A DNA stretch of 64,000 nt from Bacillota bacterium (GTDB lineage: Bacteria > Bacillota > Clostridia > Christensenellales > Pumilibacteraceae): assembly GCA_009787385.1 (NCBI GenBank), contig WRGC01000004.1, positions 1 to 64,000 on the forward strand, read 5' to 3'. Below are positions 18,482-26,586 of the stretch, piece by piece (the stretch's first letter is position 1; every line of letters begins with the position of its first letter). A model generated the notes under the pieces. It saw only the letters and a program-made list of their open reading frames with translations. It searched no databases and had not been told where the DNA came from. The position numbers and the translations under genes are program-made.

Positions 18482-18525
18482 ATCAAAACAAAACAAACTC
18501 TCGCCATATTAAAGGAGAGAGTTTG
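18482..18525 (-). terminator. Intrinsic terminator of the TPP riboswitch
   Basis: A 9-bp stem CAAACTCTC / GAGAGTTTG (18525-18517 with 18502-18494) is followed by TTTTGTTTTG on the minus strand. It sits between the aptamer and the thiT ribosome binding site, so it is the expression platform for transcriptional attenuation. Confidence 0.88.
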
Positions 18526-18582
18526 CAAAATACACTACGACTGTACACTAACAAAAAGTATACAATATTATATATCTATGTT

Positions 18583-18662
18583 TCTCCCTTCGCAAATACT
18601 AATTTACAGGTTCTATGGGTTGACATCAAGTCTCTCAGCCTTTTTATACACAAAGGCACCCC
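18583..18662 (-). ncRNA. TPP riboswitch aptamer (THI element)
   Basis: On the minus strand the conserved blocks occur in order: GGGGTGCC, CTGAGA, ACCC, GAACCTG and GCGAAGGGA. Their spacing fits the TPP aptamer. With the downstream terminator it would shut off thiT when thiamine pyrophosphate is abundant. Confidence 0.95.
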
Positions 18663-18684
18663 AAAACATAATAATTATAAGGTT

Positions 18685-18713
18685 ATTGTACTATATGATT
18701 TACTACTTGTCAA
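18685..18713 (-). promoter_or_regulatory. Promoter of the TPP riboswitch-thiT transcript
   Basis: TTGACA (18713-18708), 17-bp spacer and TACAAT (18690-18685) on the minus strand, ending 23 bp before the aptamer. Confidence 0.85.
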
Positions 18714-18735
18714 ATATTTTTCACCACTATTTTTC

Positions 18736-18869
18736 ATTGAGAGTGTGCAACGAGCGGTTATTAATAATATGATGCCAAGCATGCAACAAAATAAATATTA
18801 TTCTTTTTACGCCAAAAAGAACCAAAAAAGCGTTTAGAGTTTGCGAAGCCACACGCAATATCCACTGCT
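18736..18869 (+). repeat. Diverged repeat, copy A
   Basis: A stretch of about 130 bp that is alignable by eye, with gaps, to the minus strand of 23051-23175. Shared blocks include GAGTG near the left end, a GTTATTAA block, a small hairpin of TTCTTTTT/AAAAAGAA type and a CGAA/ACGC-containing right end. The family is unidentified. Confidence 0.5.
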
Positions 18870-18877
18870 AATATATG

Positions 18878-19303
18878 TTATAAATCCAAACTCATATCAA
18901 TATGCAAAATCCTAGCATCCAAATATTTGTCTCCAAATTGCACATAACCTAATTTTTTATAAAAATCAAAAGCAGAAATTTGGGCAGAAATTTCAACAGA
19001 TGTGCATCCTTTCATTCTTGCATAGTCATGGGCATGTTTCATCATTATACTACCAAAGCCACGCTTTCGGTATTCTCGTCTTACTGCTACTCTACCTATA
19101 TGTGCAATATCTTTTTGTATACTCAATCTACAACAAGCTACCAACTCACTATCACAATACAAATTTAGATGCAAAAACAAAGACTCGTCATCACAATGTT
19201 CTTCTTCTATTGTTACGCCTTGTTCTTGTACAAAAACTAGTTCTCGCAAAGCAAGTTCATCAAGTGTTGCTATACTTTCTATTTTAAGAATTGGTTTGCT
19301 CAT
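18878..19303 (-). CDS. GNAT-family N-acetyltransferase
   Basis: Single-domain acetyl-CoA-dependent acyltransferase of 141 residues. The N-terminal part, LRELVFVQEQGV followed by acidic residues, resembles ElaA-like GNAT proteins. The acetyl-CoA loop is VAVRREYRKRGFGSIMM near residues 72-88, and FDFYKKLGYVQFG is the typical C-terminal motif. The substrate is unknown. No ribosome binding site is obvious. It stands between thiT and an alcohol dehydrogenase gene on the same strand with no sign of shared function. Confidence 0.88.
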   Translation of the reverse strand: MSKPILKIESIATLDELALRELVFVQEQGVTIEEEHCDDESLFLHLNLYCDSELVACCRLSIQKDIAHIGRVAVRREYRKRGFGSIMMKHAHDYARMKGCTSVEISAQISAFDFYKKLGYVQFGDKYLDARILHIDMSLDL

Positions 19304-19373
19304 GACAACAAGTATTAATACATATCAAATAATTTTTTAAAAACCCCTTTATAAAAAACACAAAAGTTGTCAA

Positions 19374-20546
19374 CTACTTTGCCAATTCAAATATTGCTTT
19401 GATGTCTGCATCATTGAGTTGTCCGTATGCACCAACTCTACTTTGAGAATTATAATGATTGTTGACTTGAGAGTTGACTTGTTTGTAGTCTATTCCTACA
19501 TCAGCCATAGAAATTGGCAAGTCTATAGACTTATAAAAACTTACCAAATTTGCAATACCACTGTCCATTATCTCTCTATCAGTATTTCCTGTTGCTCCCA
19601 TAACTTCTTTTGCAAATTGCAAAATCTTATTTGGACGCTTGTTGGACATATACTTCAACCATGCCGTAAATGTAATAGCCAATCCCGTACCGTGTGCTAT
19701 ATTGTGAGTACCTGACAAATACAAATTTTCTATATTATGAGTCCCCCAATCTTGTTCTGTTCTACCCAGTGACAACATTCCATTGTGTGCTACAGTTCCA
19801 AGTAGACAAAACTCATTCCACAACTGATAGTTGTGATTGTCTCTATAAAGTTTTGGAGCTATCTCAAACACAGCCTGCATTCCTGCCTTCAAAAGATAGT
19901 CAGTTGCCACAACATCAGTTTGTGGACTAAAATATCTCTCCATCATATGTGCCAACATATCTGATGCACCATTGGCAATCTGAACTTTTGGCAAAGTAAA
20001 CATAAGTTGTGGATTAACAAATGCCAATACTGGACGCATGAGATCATGCCCAAAGCTAGCCTTAAATCCCGTTTTTTCATCTCTAATTACTGTTGCTGTA
20101 CTATTTTCACTACCCGTAGCAGGCAATGTCAACATTGCTCCAATTGGAAGACATTTGTTCAATTTGGGTTTGTTTTCCCTTTCAAAAAAACTCCAAACAT
20201 CATCATTGACTGCACCTATAGCAATAGCCTTGGCTTCATCAAGTACGCTTCCACCACCTACACCCAATACAAAATCTACTTTTTGTTGCCTAGATATTTC
20301 TACCCCTTGCAACATATGTGTTTTGGTTGGATTGGCTACCACACCGCCAAATTCTACAAACTTTAGACCACTAGCACTCAAACTAGATTTTACTCTATCT
20401 AGCAACCCACTTTGTACTACAGAGTTTTGCCCATATACTATCAAGATATTTTTAAAACCAAGTTGCTTTATATTGTCACCTATTTGGTTTTCTACACCTT
20501 TACCATAAATTAGTTTGGTATTGTTGTAATATACAAAATCGTTCAT
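19374..20546 (-). CDS. Iron-containing alcohol dehydrogenase (BDH/YqhD type)
   Basis: Group III metal-dependent alcohol dehydrogenase, probably NAD(P)H-linked reduction of aldehydes such as butanal. The nucleotide-binding motif GVGGGSVLDEAKAIA is near 95-109. Metal-ligand segments are NGASDMLAHMMERYF and the His-rich stretch THNIAHGTGLAITF. A distinctive WGTHNIENLYLSGTHN stretch is typical of the BDH/YqhD branch. Its 390 residues are normal. A strong AAGGGGG site lies 9 nt before the ATG. A fermentative role as redox sink is likely by analogy; the substrate is not shown by sequence. Confidence 0.93.
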   Translation of the reverse strand: MNDFVYYNNTKLIYGKGVENQIGDNIKQLGFKNILIVYGQNSVVQSGLLDRVKSSLSASGLKFVEFGGVVANPTKTHMLQGVEISRQQKVDFVLGVGGGSVLDEAKAIAIGAVNDDVWSFFERENKPKLNKCLPIGAMLTLPATGSENSTATVIRDEKTGFKASFGHDLMRPVLAFVNPQLMFTLPKVQIANGASDMLAHMMERYFSPQTDVVATDYLLKAGMQAVFEIAPKLYRDNHNYQLWNEFCLLGTVAHNGMLSLGRTEQDWGTHNIENLYLSGTHNIAHGTGLAITFTAWLKYMSNKRPNKILQFAKEVMGATGNTDREIMDSGIANLVSFYKSIDLPISMADVGIDYKQVNSQVNNHYNSQSRVGAYGQLNDADIKAIFELAK

Positions 20547-20657
20547 TATATTATTCCCCCTTATGTAATCTCAATAGTAGAATAAAATAGTATTTTAAAA
20601 AACTATTGACATATCTACTACAAAACTACACTGTAATTTTATATATTATAACATCAA

Positions 20658-20694
20658 TATAATATATATGCAACCAAAAAATATTATTCAATAT
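20658..20694 (+). repeat. 37-bp direct repeat, left copy, flanking the glycosyltransferase cassette
   Basis: Identical over 37 bp to 22992-23028 in direct orientation. The two copies bracket the two-gene plus-strand glycosyltransferase cassette. Confidence 0.88.
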
Positions 20695-20880
20695 TCAAAA
20701 TACTTTCTTCTTATTCTCTCAACTATATCCTTTGTTTTCTTGTTTATGGTATAATCCCCTTTACATTCTTTACATTTAACACTAACTTCTGATACTGTAT
20801 ATCCTATTCTTTACTTGTTTATATCTCTACAATATACAAAACTATATCCCTCATCTCTTATTATATCATATATACATAAC
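20688..20880 (-). pseudogene. Relic of a small coding region
   Basis: Read on the minus strand, about 60 codons give a protein-like sequence with a CKEC Cys pair and a basic, Arg-rich end. One TAA interrupts it in frame, and there is no start codon or ribosome site. The stop lies inside the 37-bp repeat. It looks like the decayed end of a gene broken during cassette insertion. The parent family was not identified. The rest of the 485-bp gap is pyrimidine-rich sequence and the cassette promoter. Confidence 0.35.
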
Positions 20881-20914
20881 CTACATTATACATCTCTTAA
20901 ATACCAACAAATAA

Positions 20915-20944
20915 TTGCTTTTTTCATATCAATTGTGATATAAT
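20915..20944 (+). promoter_or_regulatory. Promoter of the glycosyltransferase cassette
   Basis: TTGCTT (20915-20920), an 18-bp spacer and TATAAT (20939-20944) preceded by TGA. An imperfect stem (AAAGCACTTG with CAAGTGTTTT) lies in the leader. Confidence 0.65.
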
Positions 20945-21031
20945 ATATTATATTATATAAATTCAAAGCACTTGCTTGAATTATTAAGGTAATTTAGACA
21001 AGTGTTTTAAAGAGTAATTGGAGCTTACTGT

Positions 21032-22051
21032 ATGGATATTCCAATAGCATTGTGTCTAAACAAAGCTTTTATCAATCCTGCTTGTGTAGTAATGTATTCT
21101 ACATTGAAAAATTCTAATCCACTAACTAGATACAAATTCTTTTTGATTAGTAGAGATATTGATGATAGTGATTTGCAATTAATCAATCAAAGATTGGCTA
21201 AATTTCAAGCTGTTTTTACATGTGAAATTAAGTTTATTAGTGATGAGCAGTATGCAAGCATTCCATCAACATTATACTATAGCAAGGAAGCTTGTTTTAG
21301 AGTTTTTATCCCACTATTATTGCAAGAATATGATAAATTAATTTATTTAGATTGTGATGTATTGGTTTGTCAAGATTTGACTCAACTATATCAAGTTGAG
21401 TTACAAGAAAAAGCTTATGCAGCTTGTAGTGAAAAGCCAATTTATAAACTTGTTTGGAATCCATTGATAACTAATAGAATGAAAGAAAAGTACAAGTTTT
21501 TTGAAAAAATGGATTTTGATATCTTAGATGATAATTCACATTATGTCAATAGTGGAGTTATGCTTATTAACAACAATTATTGGCAAAATAACAATTATTG
21601 TTATAGAATTTTGGAGTTTATAAAGCAACATAGTTGTGATAAAAATTTTAATTGTCCAGATCAAGATGCAATTAATTTTGTTAATAGACAAGATGGGAAA
21701 AATAAGTTTTTAAAACTTAATTTAAAATTTAATTTATTTAGCGAATTTTTTATTGAAAAAGTTGATGTTAACAATCCTAAGTTTAGAGAATTGCTCAAAA
21801 TGTTGAATATTAATATAGATAAAAACAATATATTTTCACCTGTTATTATTCATTTTGCCACCAATCCAAAGCCTTGGGATAAAAGTAACAAATCAATATT
21901 TTGTGAAGATTATCGCAAATATGCTAACGAAATTGGATGGAAAATAGATCGTCATAGTGTTAAACGAAAGTTTAACATAAAAAAAATCATAAAATTATTG
22001 ACTCCGCATGGATTGATTGTATGGAAAAATAATAATTTTAAGATTAGATAA
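21032..22051 (+). CDS. Family 8 glycosyltransferase
   Basis: A 339-residue GT8 (LgtC/RfaJ-like) glycosyltransferase that would add a hexose from a UDP-sugar to a surface glycan. IYLDCDVLVCQDLTQLY near 111-127 carries the DxD metal motif. HYVNSGVMLINNNYW and PDQDAINF follow, and IHFATNPKPWDK near 275-286 supplies the C-terminal metal His. GGAG lies 8 nt before the ATG. It is followed 9 nt later by a DUF4422 gene and the pair sits between 37-bp direct repeats on the opposite strand to its neighbours. Acceptor and sugar are unknown. Confidence 0.92.
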   Translation: MDIPIALCLNKAFINPACVVMYSTLKNSNPLTRYKFFLISRDIDDSDLQLINQRLAKFQAVFTCEIKFISDEQYASIPSTLYYSKEACFRVFIPLLLQEYDKLIYLDCDVLVCQDLTQLYQVELQEKAYAACSEKPIYKLVWNPLITNRMKEKYKFFEKMDFDILDDNSHYVNSGVMLINNNYWQNNNYCYRILEFIKQHSCDKNFNCPDQDAINFVNRQDGKNKFLKLNLKFNLFSEFFIEKVDVNNPKFRELLKMLNINIDKNNIFSPVIIHFATNPKPWDKSNKSIFCEDYRKYANEIGWKIDRHSVKRKFNIKKIIKLLTPHGLIVWKNNNFKIR

Positions 22052-22060
22052 TTAAAAAAT

Positions 22061-22963
22061 ATGAGCCAAAGAATAAAAATACTAGTTGCTACCCATTCTA
22101 AAACTTTAGCAATTGAAAATGATATTGTTAATACTATATTAGTTGGTTCTAGTATCAATAATAAAGTATCAGCAACTTTAAAAGATGATAGTGGTGAAAA
22201 TATTTCTCATTTAAACAAATATTTTTGTGAGCTTACAGCACATTATTGGGCTTATAAAAATTTGGATTTAGATTACTATGGATTTTTTCATTATAGGAGA
22301 TATTTAGCTTTAAATAGAATAAATAGTAGTGGGTACATAGCAAAATTGGGATTTGAAAACAAATCGGAAAAGCATTTTGGTTTGAATGAAAAAAATATTA
22401 AATCAATTTTAAATGGAAAAATTGATTGGGTTTTACCATTAAACAATTATTCTCTTAGACATACAGTAACATCAACTCTATATGAAAATTATAGATATCA
22501 TCATAACAGTACAAAAGATTTAGATTTTGTAATAGATTATTTAAAAAAAAATTATCCATCATATACAAAATATATAGACGAATATTTGTTTACTAAGTCC
22601 CTAAACAAACAATATTTTGGCAATATTTTTATTGCCAAAAAACAAGCTTTTATGGATTATTGCAAATGGTTGTTTGAAATATTATTTGCATTTCAAGAAC
22701 AAAAAGATTATTCTAATTTAGATTTGTATCAATCTAGAATTCCTGGATTTTTGGCAGAAAGATTATTTGGAATATATATTTATCATGCACAAGCTACAAA
22801 TCCAAATCTTAAAATTTTGCATGTCAAATCCATATTTATTTTAAATTCAATCAAAAAAGTCACCACAGTTGCAAAAATAAAATCATTTTCTAAAAATATA
22901 ATAAAATTTTGTATGCCTTATGGTATTTTAAAACTGTATCAAAATAAAAAAAGTGATAAATAA
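22061..22963 (+). CDS. DUF4422-type capsular polysaccharide glycosyltransferase-like protein
   Basis: A 300-residue protein recognised by the DUF4422 pattern: ILVATHSK at the N-terminus, ISHLNKYFCELTAHYWAYKN (about 49-68) and GFFHYRRYLALN (about 76-87). DUF4422 proteins are found in capsule and exopolysaccharide clusters and are thought to be glycosyltransferases. It starts 9 nt after the GT8 gene without a Shine-Dalgarno, so translational coupling is likely. The two probably add consecutive sugars to one surface structure; that is inference from pairing. The protein has no membrane segment. Confidence 0.85.
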   Translation: MSQRIKILVATHSKTLAIENDIVNTILVGSSINNKVSATLKDDSGENISHLNKYFCELTAHYWAYKNLDLDYYGFFHYRRYLALNRINSSGYIAKLGFENKSEKHFGLNEKNIKSILNGKIDWVLPLNNYSLRHTVTSTLYENYRYHHNSTKDLDFVIDYLKKNYPSYTKYIDEYLFTKSLNKQYFGNIFIAKKQAFMDYCKWLFEILFAFQEQKDYSNLDLYQSRIPGFLAERLFGIYIYHAQATNPNLKILHVKSIFILNSIKKVTTVAKIKSFSKNIIKFCMPYGILKLYQNKKSDK

Positions 22964-22991
22964 AACATTTTTATATCATTAATAATATCAT

Positions 22992-23028
22992 TATAATATA
23001 TATGCAACCAAAAAATATTATTCAATAT
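22992..23028 (+). repeat. 37-bp direct repeat, right copy
   Basis: Second identical copy of the repeat at 20658-20694, starting 28 bp after the DUF4422 stop codon. Confidence 0.88.
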
Positions 23029-23050
23029 GAGTGTAAAAAATTAAAATCAA

Positions 23051-23175
23051 CCTTAAAGCGTTCGGTGATTTGTGGGATTCGCTCCCTACAAGAGATTTTT
23101 TATTCTTTTTTGTCATCAAAAAAGAATATTGTTGATAGTTGTGTTATTGTTAATAACGACTTGTTGTCACTCTAA
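23051..23175 (-). repeat. Diverged repeat, copy B, with hairpin
   Basis: Inverted, diverged counterpart of 18736-18869. It contains a perfect 12-bp hairpin at 23101-23128 with a 4-nt loop. Together with the right 37-bp repeat it fills the 280-bp gap after the cassette. Confidence 0.5.
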
Positions 23176-23210
23176 TTCAATCTAATTTGCTAGCAATAAA
23201 AAATAATATA

Positions 23211-23237
23211 TACAACCAATAAATATAATTGGTTGTA
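23211..23237 (-). terminator. Terminator of the GmrSD-like gene
   Basis: A perfect 10-bp stem (23211-23220 with 23228-23237) and 7-nt loop, 10 bp past the stop codon, followed on the minus strand by a T-rich run. Confidence 0.8.
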
Positions 23238-23246
23238 TAACTAATT

Positions 23247-24926
23247 TCAATTTGGCAAAACTAAAGCCATTATTTTTTGTTCTAATATTTTTTTACGCTT
23301 TTCATAAAACTCTCCAAAGTATTGAAATTCATAGTTACAATCAGGCAAAGCAGCATATTGTATATACTTTTGTTTGTCTGTATCATTAAAGTTACTATAC
23401 CAATCAATCAAAGATTTTCCACTTTTTATAAGGTTTCCTTCGTACAAATTTAGATTTGGCAATTTGTCTCTATTCTTACGATACTCCAAAAATGTATCTG
23501 CATCTATATTAGATGGTTTATTGTTAAAATCATTTATAGGATGCAAGTGATCAACTTGATATGTCAACCCTTCATTTAAATGTTCTAAATTGATATAATA
23601 AAGAACTTCTTTAGTTAATCTTGAATTATAATCAAGATTTAATACATCTTCTATTTTAAGTTTTGTCACTTGTAATTCTTTTATACTATCTAACATGTCA
23701 ATATTTATCTCATAATTATTTTGATTAATATATGATTTGATTTTATGCAATTTTGATGTTGTACCATTTTGAAAAAATCCAAAAAATACTGCTCTTGTCA
23801 AGTATGCCAAAATTGATGATTTGTTTTGTATATAATTGCTATTAATATATATATAATAAATTATTGGAATCAACACATTCCAGCTACTCTCAAACTTTTT
23901 TATATCTATATTAAATCCATTTAACAACTCTTCAAGTTTATTTAAACTTAACTTAAATTCTTCCAAATTATTTTTTAGAGTATCTACAATTTTTTTGTTT
24001 ATATTAGATTTTAATACATCACCATAAAGCATTAGTGCCGTTCTTATAATAAAGTCTGTATCAAATTTAGTATATGAACCAACCAAAATTTCTCCAAATT
24101 CTTTTCTAGCATTTGACCAATAAACTTCAATTATAGACATTGTTACTTCAGATTTTTTTAGACTTGTTCCTCCCGAATTAAATCTCACAAACATCTCAAG
24201 AGCATCATCAGTTGACATATCAATCAATTGAGTGTATCTTATTAAATTCTCATCAAAAACTTTACTGCACAATTTTGATAAAATATTTCTTGCATAATCT
24301 TTACTAGTTGATGGGACTTTTGTTATTTCATTTTCAATAGCTTCTTGTCTTGTATTTTTATCAATAAACTTGTCACTAATTATTTTATTTATATTAAATT
24401 GTGTAGGACTTGGTTGAGAAGACATAAATCTAATATCAAATTTTTTATTATTATATTCTTGTTCATCAACCTCAACTTTATTTTCATCTAGTTCTATATA
24501 CAAATTTAACACCAAACCACTAGAAGTATTCCTTTTTTCGTATTTTGATTTTTTGTAAAACATTCCATAAAATGTCAAGAACAATGAAGTCAACCGTTGT
24601 TGACCATCTAAAATTGCAACATCAGTTTTAGATGTATCTATCCTAATTGTTCTATAGTTTGATGCAATAGATCTTGATAGACTATCAAAATACCCTTCTT
24701 GCAAAAAATCACAAAAATAAGTATCATCACTTATGTTATTTTCATCAACTCTCCAAAATAAAAATGTAGAAATAGGATAGTCCAACAATATACTATCCCA
24801 CAATTTTTCAATTTGTGACATGCTCCAAACAAATTGCCTTTGAAATGCAGGTATTGTATAATTTCCATTCTTTATATAATTTATAGCATCATAAATTGAG
24901 ATACTATCATCTTTAAGCTTTGACAT
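23247..24926 (-). CDS. GmrSD-like DUF262/HNH defence protein
   Basis: A 559-residue single-chain protein of the DUF262-DUF1524 class, the family of GmrSD type IV enzymes that restrict modified phage DNA. The N-terminal part has IPAFQRQFVW (about 26-35) and a DGQQRLTSLF motif (about 107-116) of the ParB/DUF262 NTPase fold. The C-terminal part has VDHLHPIND (about 460-468) and NLYEGNLI, the HNH-type nuclease pattern. The ATG at 24926 is preferred because GGAG is 9 nt upstream. A 36-bp perfect palindrome covers the -35 box, suggesting tight repression. It lies next to tRNA-Gly and near repeats, a usual place for defence islands. Target specificity is unknown. Confidence 0.87.
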   Translation of the reverse strand: MSKLKDDSISIYDAINYIKNGNYTIPAFQRQFVWSMSQIEKLWDSILLDYPISTFLFWRVDENNISDDTYFCDFLQEGYFDSLSRSIASNYRTIRIDTSKTDVAILDGQQRLTSLFLTFYGMFYKKSKYEKRNTSSGLVLNLYIELDENKVEVDEQEYNNKKFDIRFMSSQPSPTQFNINKIISDKFIDKNTRQEAIENEITKVPSTSKDYARNILSKLCSKVFDENLIRYTQLIDMSTDDALEMFVRFNSGGTSLKKSEVTMSIIEVYWSNARKEFGEILVGSYTKFDTDFIIRTALMLYGDVLKSNINKKIVDTLKNNLEEFKLSLNKLEELLNGFNIDIKKFESSWNVLIPIIYYIYINSNYIQNKSSILAYLTRAVFFGFFQNGTTSKLHKIKSYINQNNYEINIDMLDSIKELQVTKLKIEDVLNLDYNSRLTKEVLYYINLEHLNEGLTYQVDHLHPINDFNNKPSNIDADTFLEYRKNRDKLPNLNLYEGNLIKSGKSLIDWYSNFNDTDKQKYIQYAALPDCNYEFQYFGEFYEKRKKILEQKIMALVLPN

Positions 24927-24961
24927 AATTCTCACTCCATATCGTTCTAAGTTATGAATAA

Positions 24962-24990
24962 ATTATATCATACTATTAATAATTTGACAA
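24962..24990 (-). promoter_or_regulatory. Promoter of the GmrSD-like gene
   Basis: TTGTCA (24990-24985), a 17-bp spacer and TATAAT (24967-24962) on the minus strand. The -35 box lies within one arm of the palindrome at 24981-25016. Confidence 0.75.
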
Positions 24991-25016
24991 TATATATATA
25001 TATATATTGTCAAATT
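24981..25016. promoter_or_regulatory. 36-bp perfect palindrome overlapping the GmrSD promoter
   Basis: Perfect 18+18 bp palindrome with a central (TA)n core and TTGACA/TTGTCA in the arms. It overlaps the -35 box, so it is a candidate operator for a dimeric repressor. It could also be a terminator-like cruciform. Confidence 0.7.
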
Positions 25017-25093
25017 ATGTAAGAACTATGAAATAAAAAAGTTAATAATAAAATTCCGTTATCTACTAAATACAAAACTAATTTTGAACAACA

Positions 25094-25126
25094 AAATGTT
25101 GGGTGTGACTTCGTCACCCCAACATT
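25094..25126 (-). terminator. Terminator downstream of tRNA-Gly
   Basis: G+C-richer hairpin with a GAA loop and one bulge, followed on the minus strand by TTTTGTTG. It lies about 100 bp past the tRNA-Gly gene and probably ends that transcript. Confidence 0.6.
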
Positions 25127-25224
25127 TATTATAGAACCCATTTATTATAGAATCTCATTTAAATTATGATTTAAATAAAACTATGCAACTATCTTATTTT
25201 TAAGACAGTGCATAATCTCAAATA

Positions 25225-25299
25225 TGGAGCGGAAGACGAGAGTCGAACTCGCGACATTCACCTTGGCAAGGTGACGCTCTACCACTGAGCCACTTCCGC
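25225..25299 (-). tRNA. tRNA-Gly (GCC)
   Basis: Minus-strand cloverleaf with 7-bp acceptor GCGGAAG/CTTCCGC, anticodon loop TTGCCAA (anticodon GCC), a GTTCGAC T-loop and an encoded CCA end. Confidence 0.95.
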
Positions 25300-25333
25300 A
25301 TATATTATAAATAATATATGAATAAAATTAAAT

Positions 25334-25579
25334 TTAAGAAGGAATAATACTAAACTGACTAATGTACCTAGTATCCAAATACTTAGAATCATTTACTGAT
25401 ACATATATTCTGTAGAGACATGTAGGACAAGATACAAATCTAACGGTATTGGTATCACTATAGTATCTCTTGCCAATCTGTACATCTTGTTTTTCGTAAA
25501 CAAATTCACAATCACATTTAGAACATGTCTTAGTCAACTTACCTATTTTGTCTAGATTACCTTGTTTGATTACTTCCAT
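25334..25579 (-). CDS. Small CxxC zinc-finger-like protein
   Basis: An 81-residue protein between tRNA-Leu and tRNA-Gly on the same strand. It has CSKC (19-22) and CPTC (51-54), likely a four-Cys zinc site, and no membrane segment. AAGG lies 5 nt before the ATG. Similar short CxxC proteins are common in phages and mobile elements, but I do not recognise this family. Its place between two tRNA genes and beside a defence gene fits accessory DNA. Confidence 0.6.
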   Translation of the reverse strand: MEVIKQGNLDKIGKLTKTCSKCDCEFVYEKQDVQIGKRYYSDTNTVRFVSCPTCLYRIYVSVNDSKYLDTRYISQFSIIPS

Positions 25580-25612
25580 GATTGCCTTCTATATCTATAT
25601 AATGGTGCGGAT

Positions 25613-25685
25613 GAAGGGACTTGAACCCCCACATCAAGGATACTGGTTCCTAAGACCAGCGCGTCTGCCATTCCGCCACATCCGC
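25613..25685 (-). tRNA. tRNA-Leu (TAG)
   Basis: Minus-strand class II tRNA with acceptor GCGGATG/CATCCGC, anticodon loop CTTAGGA (TAG), a long variable arm, GTTCAAG T-loop and encoded CCA. Confidence 0.94.
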
Positions 25686-25928
25686 ATTTTGATAACTAAC
25701 AGTAAAAACAGAACAGTATATAACAATAATTATCAATTACTGCTAGCTATTGTGATGACAAACAATATTTTAAAACCATACAAAAGTCACACATTCACAA
25801 CAATTTTATTGTACAATATTTGTATAAAATTGTCAATCAAATTTGTATATCCTTACATGGTTTTTTAAAATTTATTTTCTAGGAGTCATTGTAAAATAAG
25901 AATTTATTTTGCAAACAACTATCAACAG

Positions 25929-26486
25929 TCAATTGTCAAGACTACTATTTTGCTCATCAGTCTTGTGTTGCTTATTGTTCTTCTTCATCAATTTCTTTAA
26001 AGCTCTAGGAGTAATCATACCTACAGTACTATTGCCAATAGATTTAAGCAAACTAGTTTCAGCATTGAGATTGAGTCCAGTCTCTAATTTTATTTTATCC
26101 CAAATAGCATCTACAACTTCTTCACCAATATGCATCATATTGGTATAAATTTCCATACTAAATTCACTAACCATACAATTTTCTAGATAATCATGAAAAG
26201 GTTTATAAGCTTCTTCATCTCCTAGCATACTAGTATCAATTTTTGCCTTTATCACCATCAATTTTTGTGGATCTTGTATACTATTTGTGATATACTCATC
26301 CAAAAACATTTGCAAATATACCTTAAAGTTTTTAATATGTTCTATTTTGGCATTAATATAAGCTGTTATCAAAGCAGCTTTTCTAGTACTTTGAGCATTC
26401 TTTATTGTCATAAAGATAGTCACAAAAGTACCAACAAATGCTAGTGTTGGAGTAAGTGTAGTAATAAGCAATGTAATTTCTTGCAT
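25929..26486 (-). CDS. Hypothetical protein with one N-terminal membrane helix
   Basis: A 185-residue protein with AAGGGA 7 nt before the ATG. Residues about 7-29 form a membrane helix. The rest is helical, Lys/Glu-rich and probably cytoplasmic, ending in a polar Lys/Asn/Gln tail. I do not recognise the family. The next gene downstream on this strand is across the tRNA-Leu gene; the upstream Nudix gene is 100 bp away. Single-helix proteins of this shape occur in phage and defence loci, but no catalytic motif is visible. Confidence 0.6.
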   Translation of the reverse strand: MQEITLLITTLTPTLAFVGTFVTIFMTIKNAQSTRKAALITAYINAKIEHIKNFKVYLQMFLDEYITNSIQDPQKLMVIKAKIDTSMLGDEEAYKPFHDYLENCMVSEFSMEIYTNMMHIGEEVVDAIWDKIKLETGLNLNAETSLLKSIGNSTVGMITPRALKKLMKKNNKQHKTDEQNSSLDN

Positions 26487-26586
26487 GTATTTGTCCCTTT
26501 GTGTTATTTGATTTCTATAAACTATGTGTCAAATTTAATATGATAATTTGTCCAAAAACTATAAAAACTTAATGAAAATCACTATA

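Noticed and set aside
18304..18528. Minus-strand frame overlapping thiT and the riboswitch terminator
   Set aside because: It overlaps thiT in another frame and covers the expression platform; its translation shows no protein character.
24991..25006. (TA)n run as a simple-sequence repeat
   Set aside because: It is the centre of the 36-bp perfect palindrome, so it was treated as part of that structure and not as a separate repeat.
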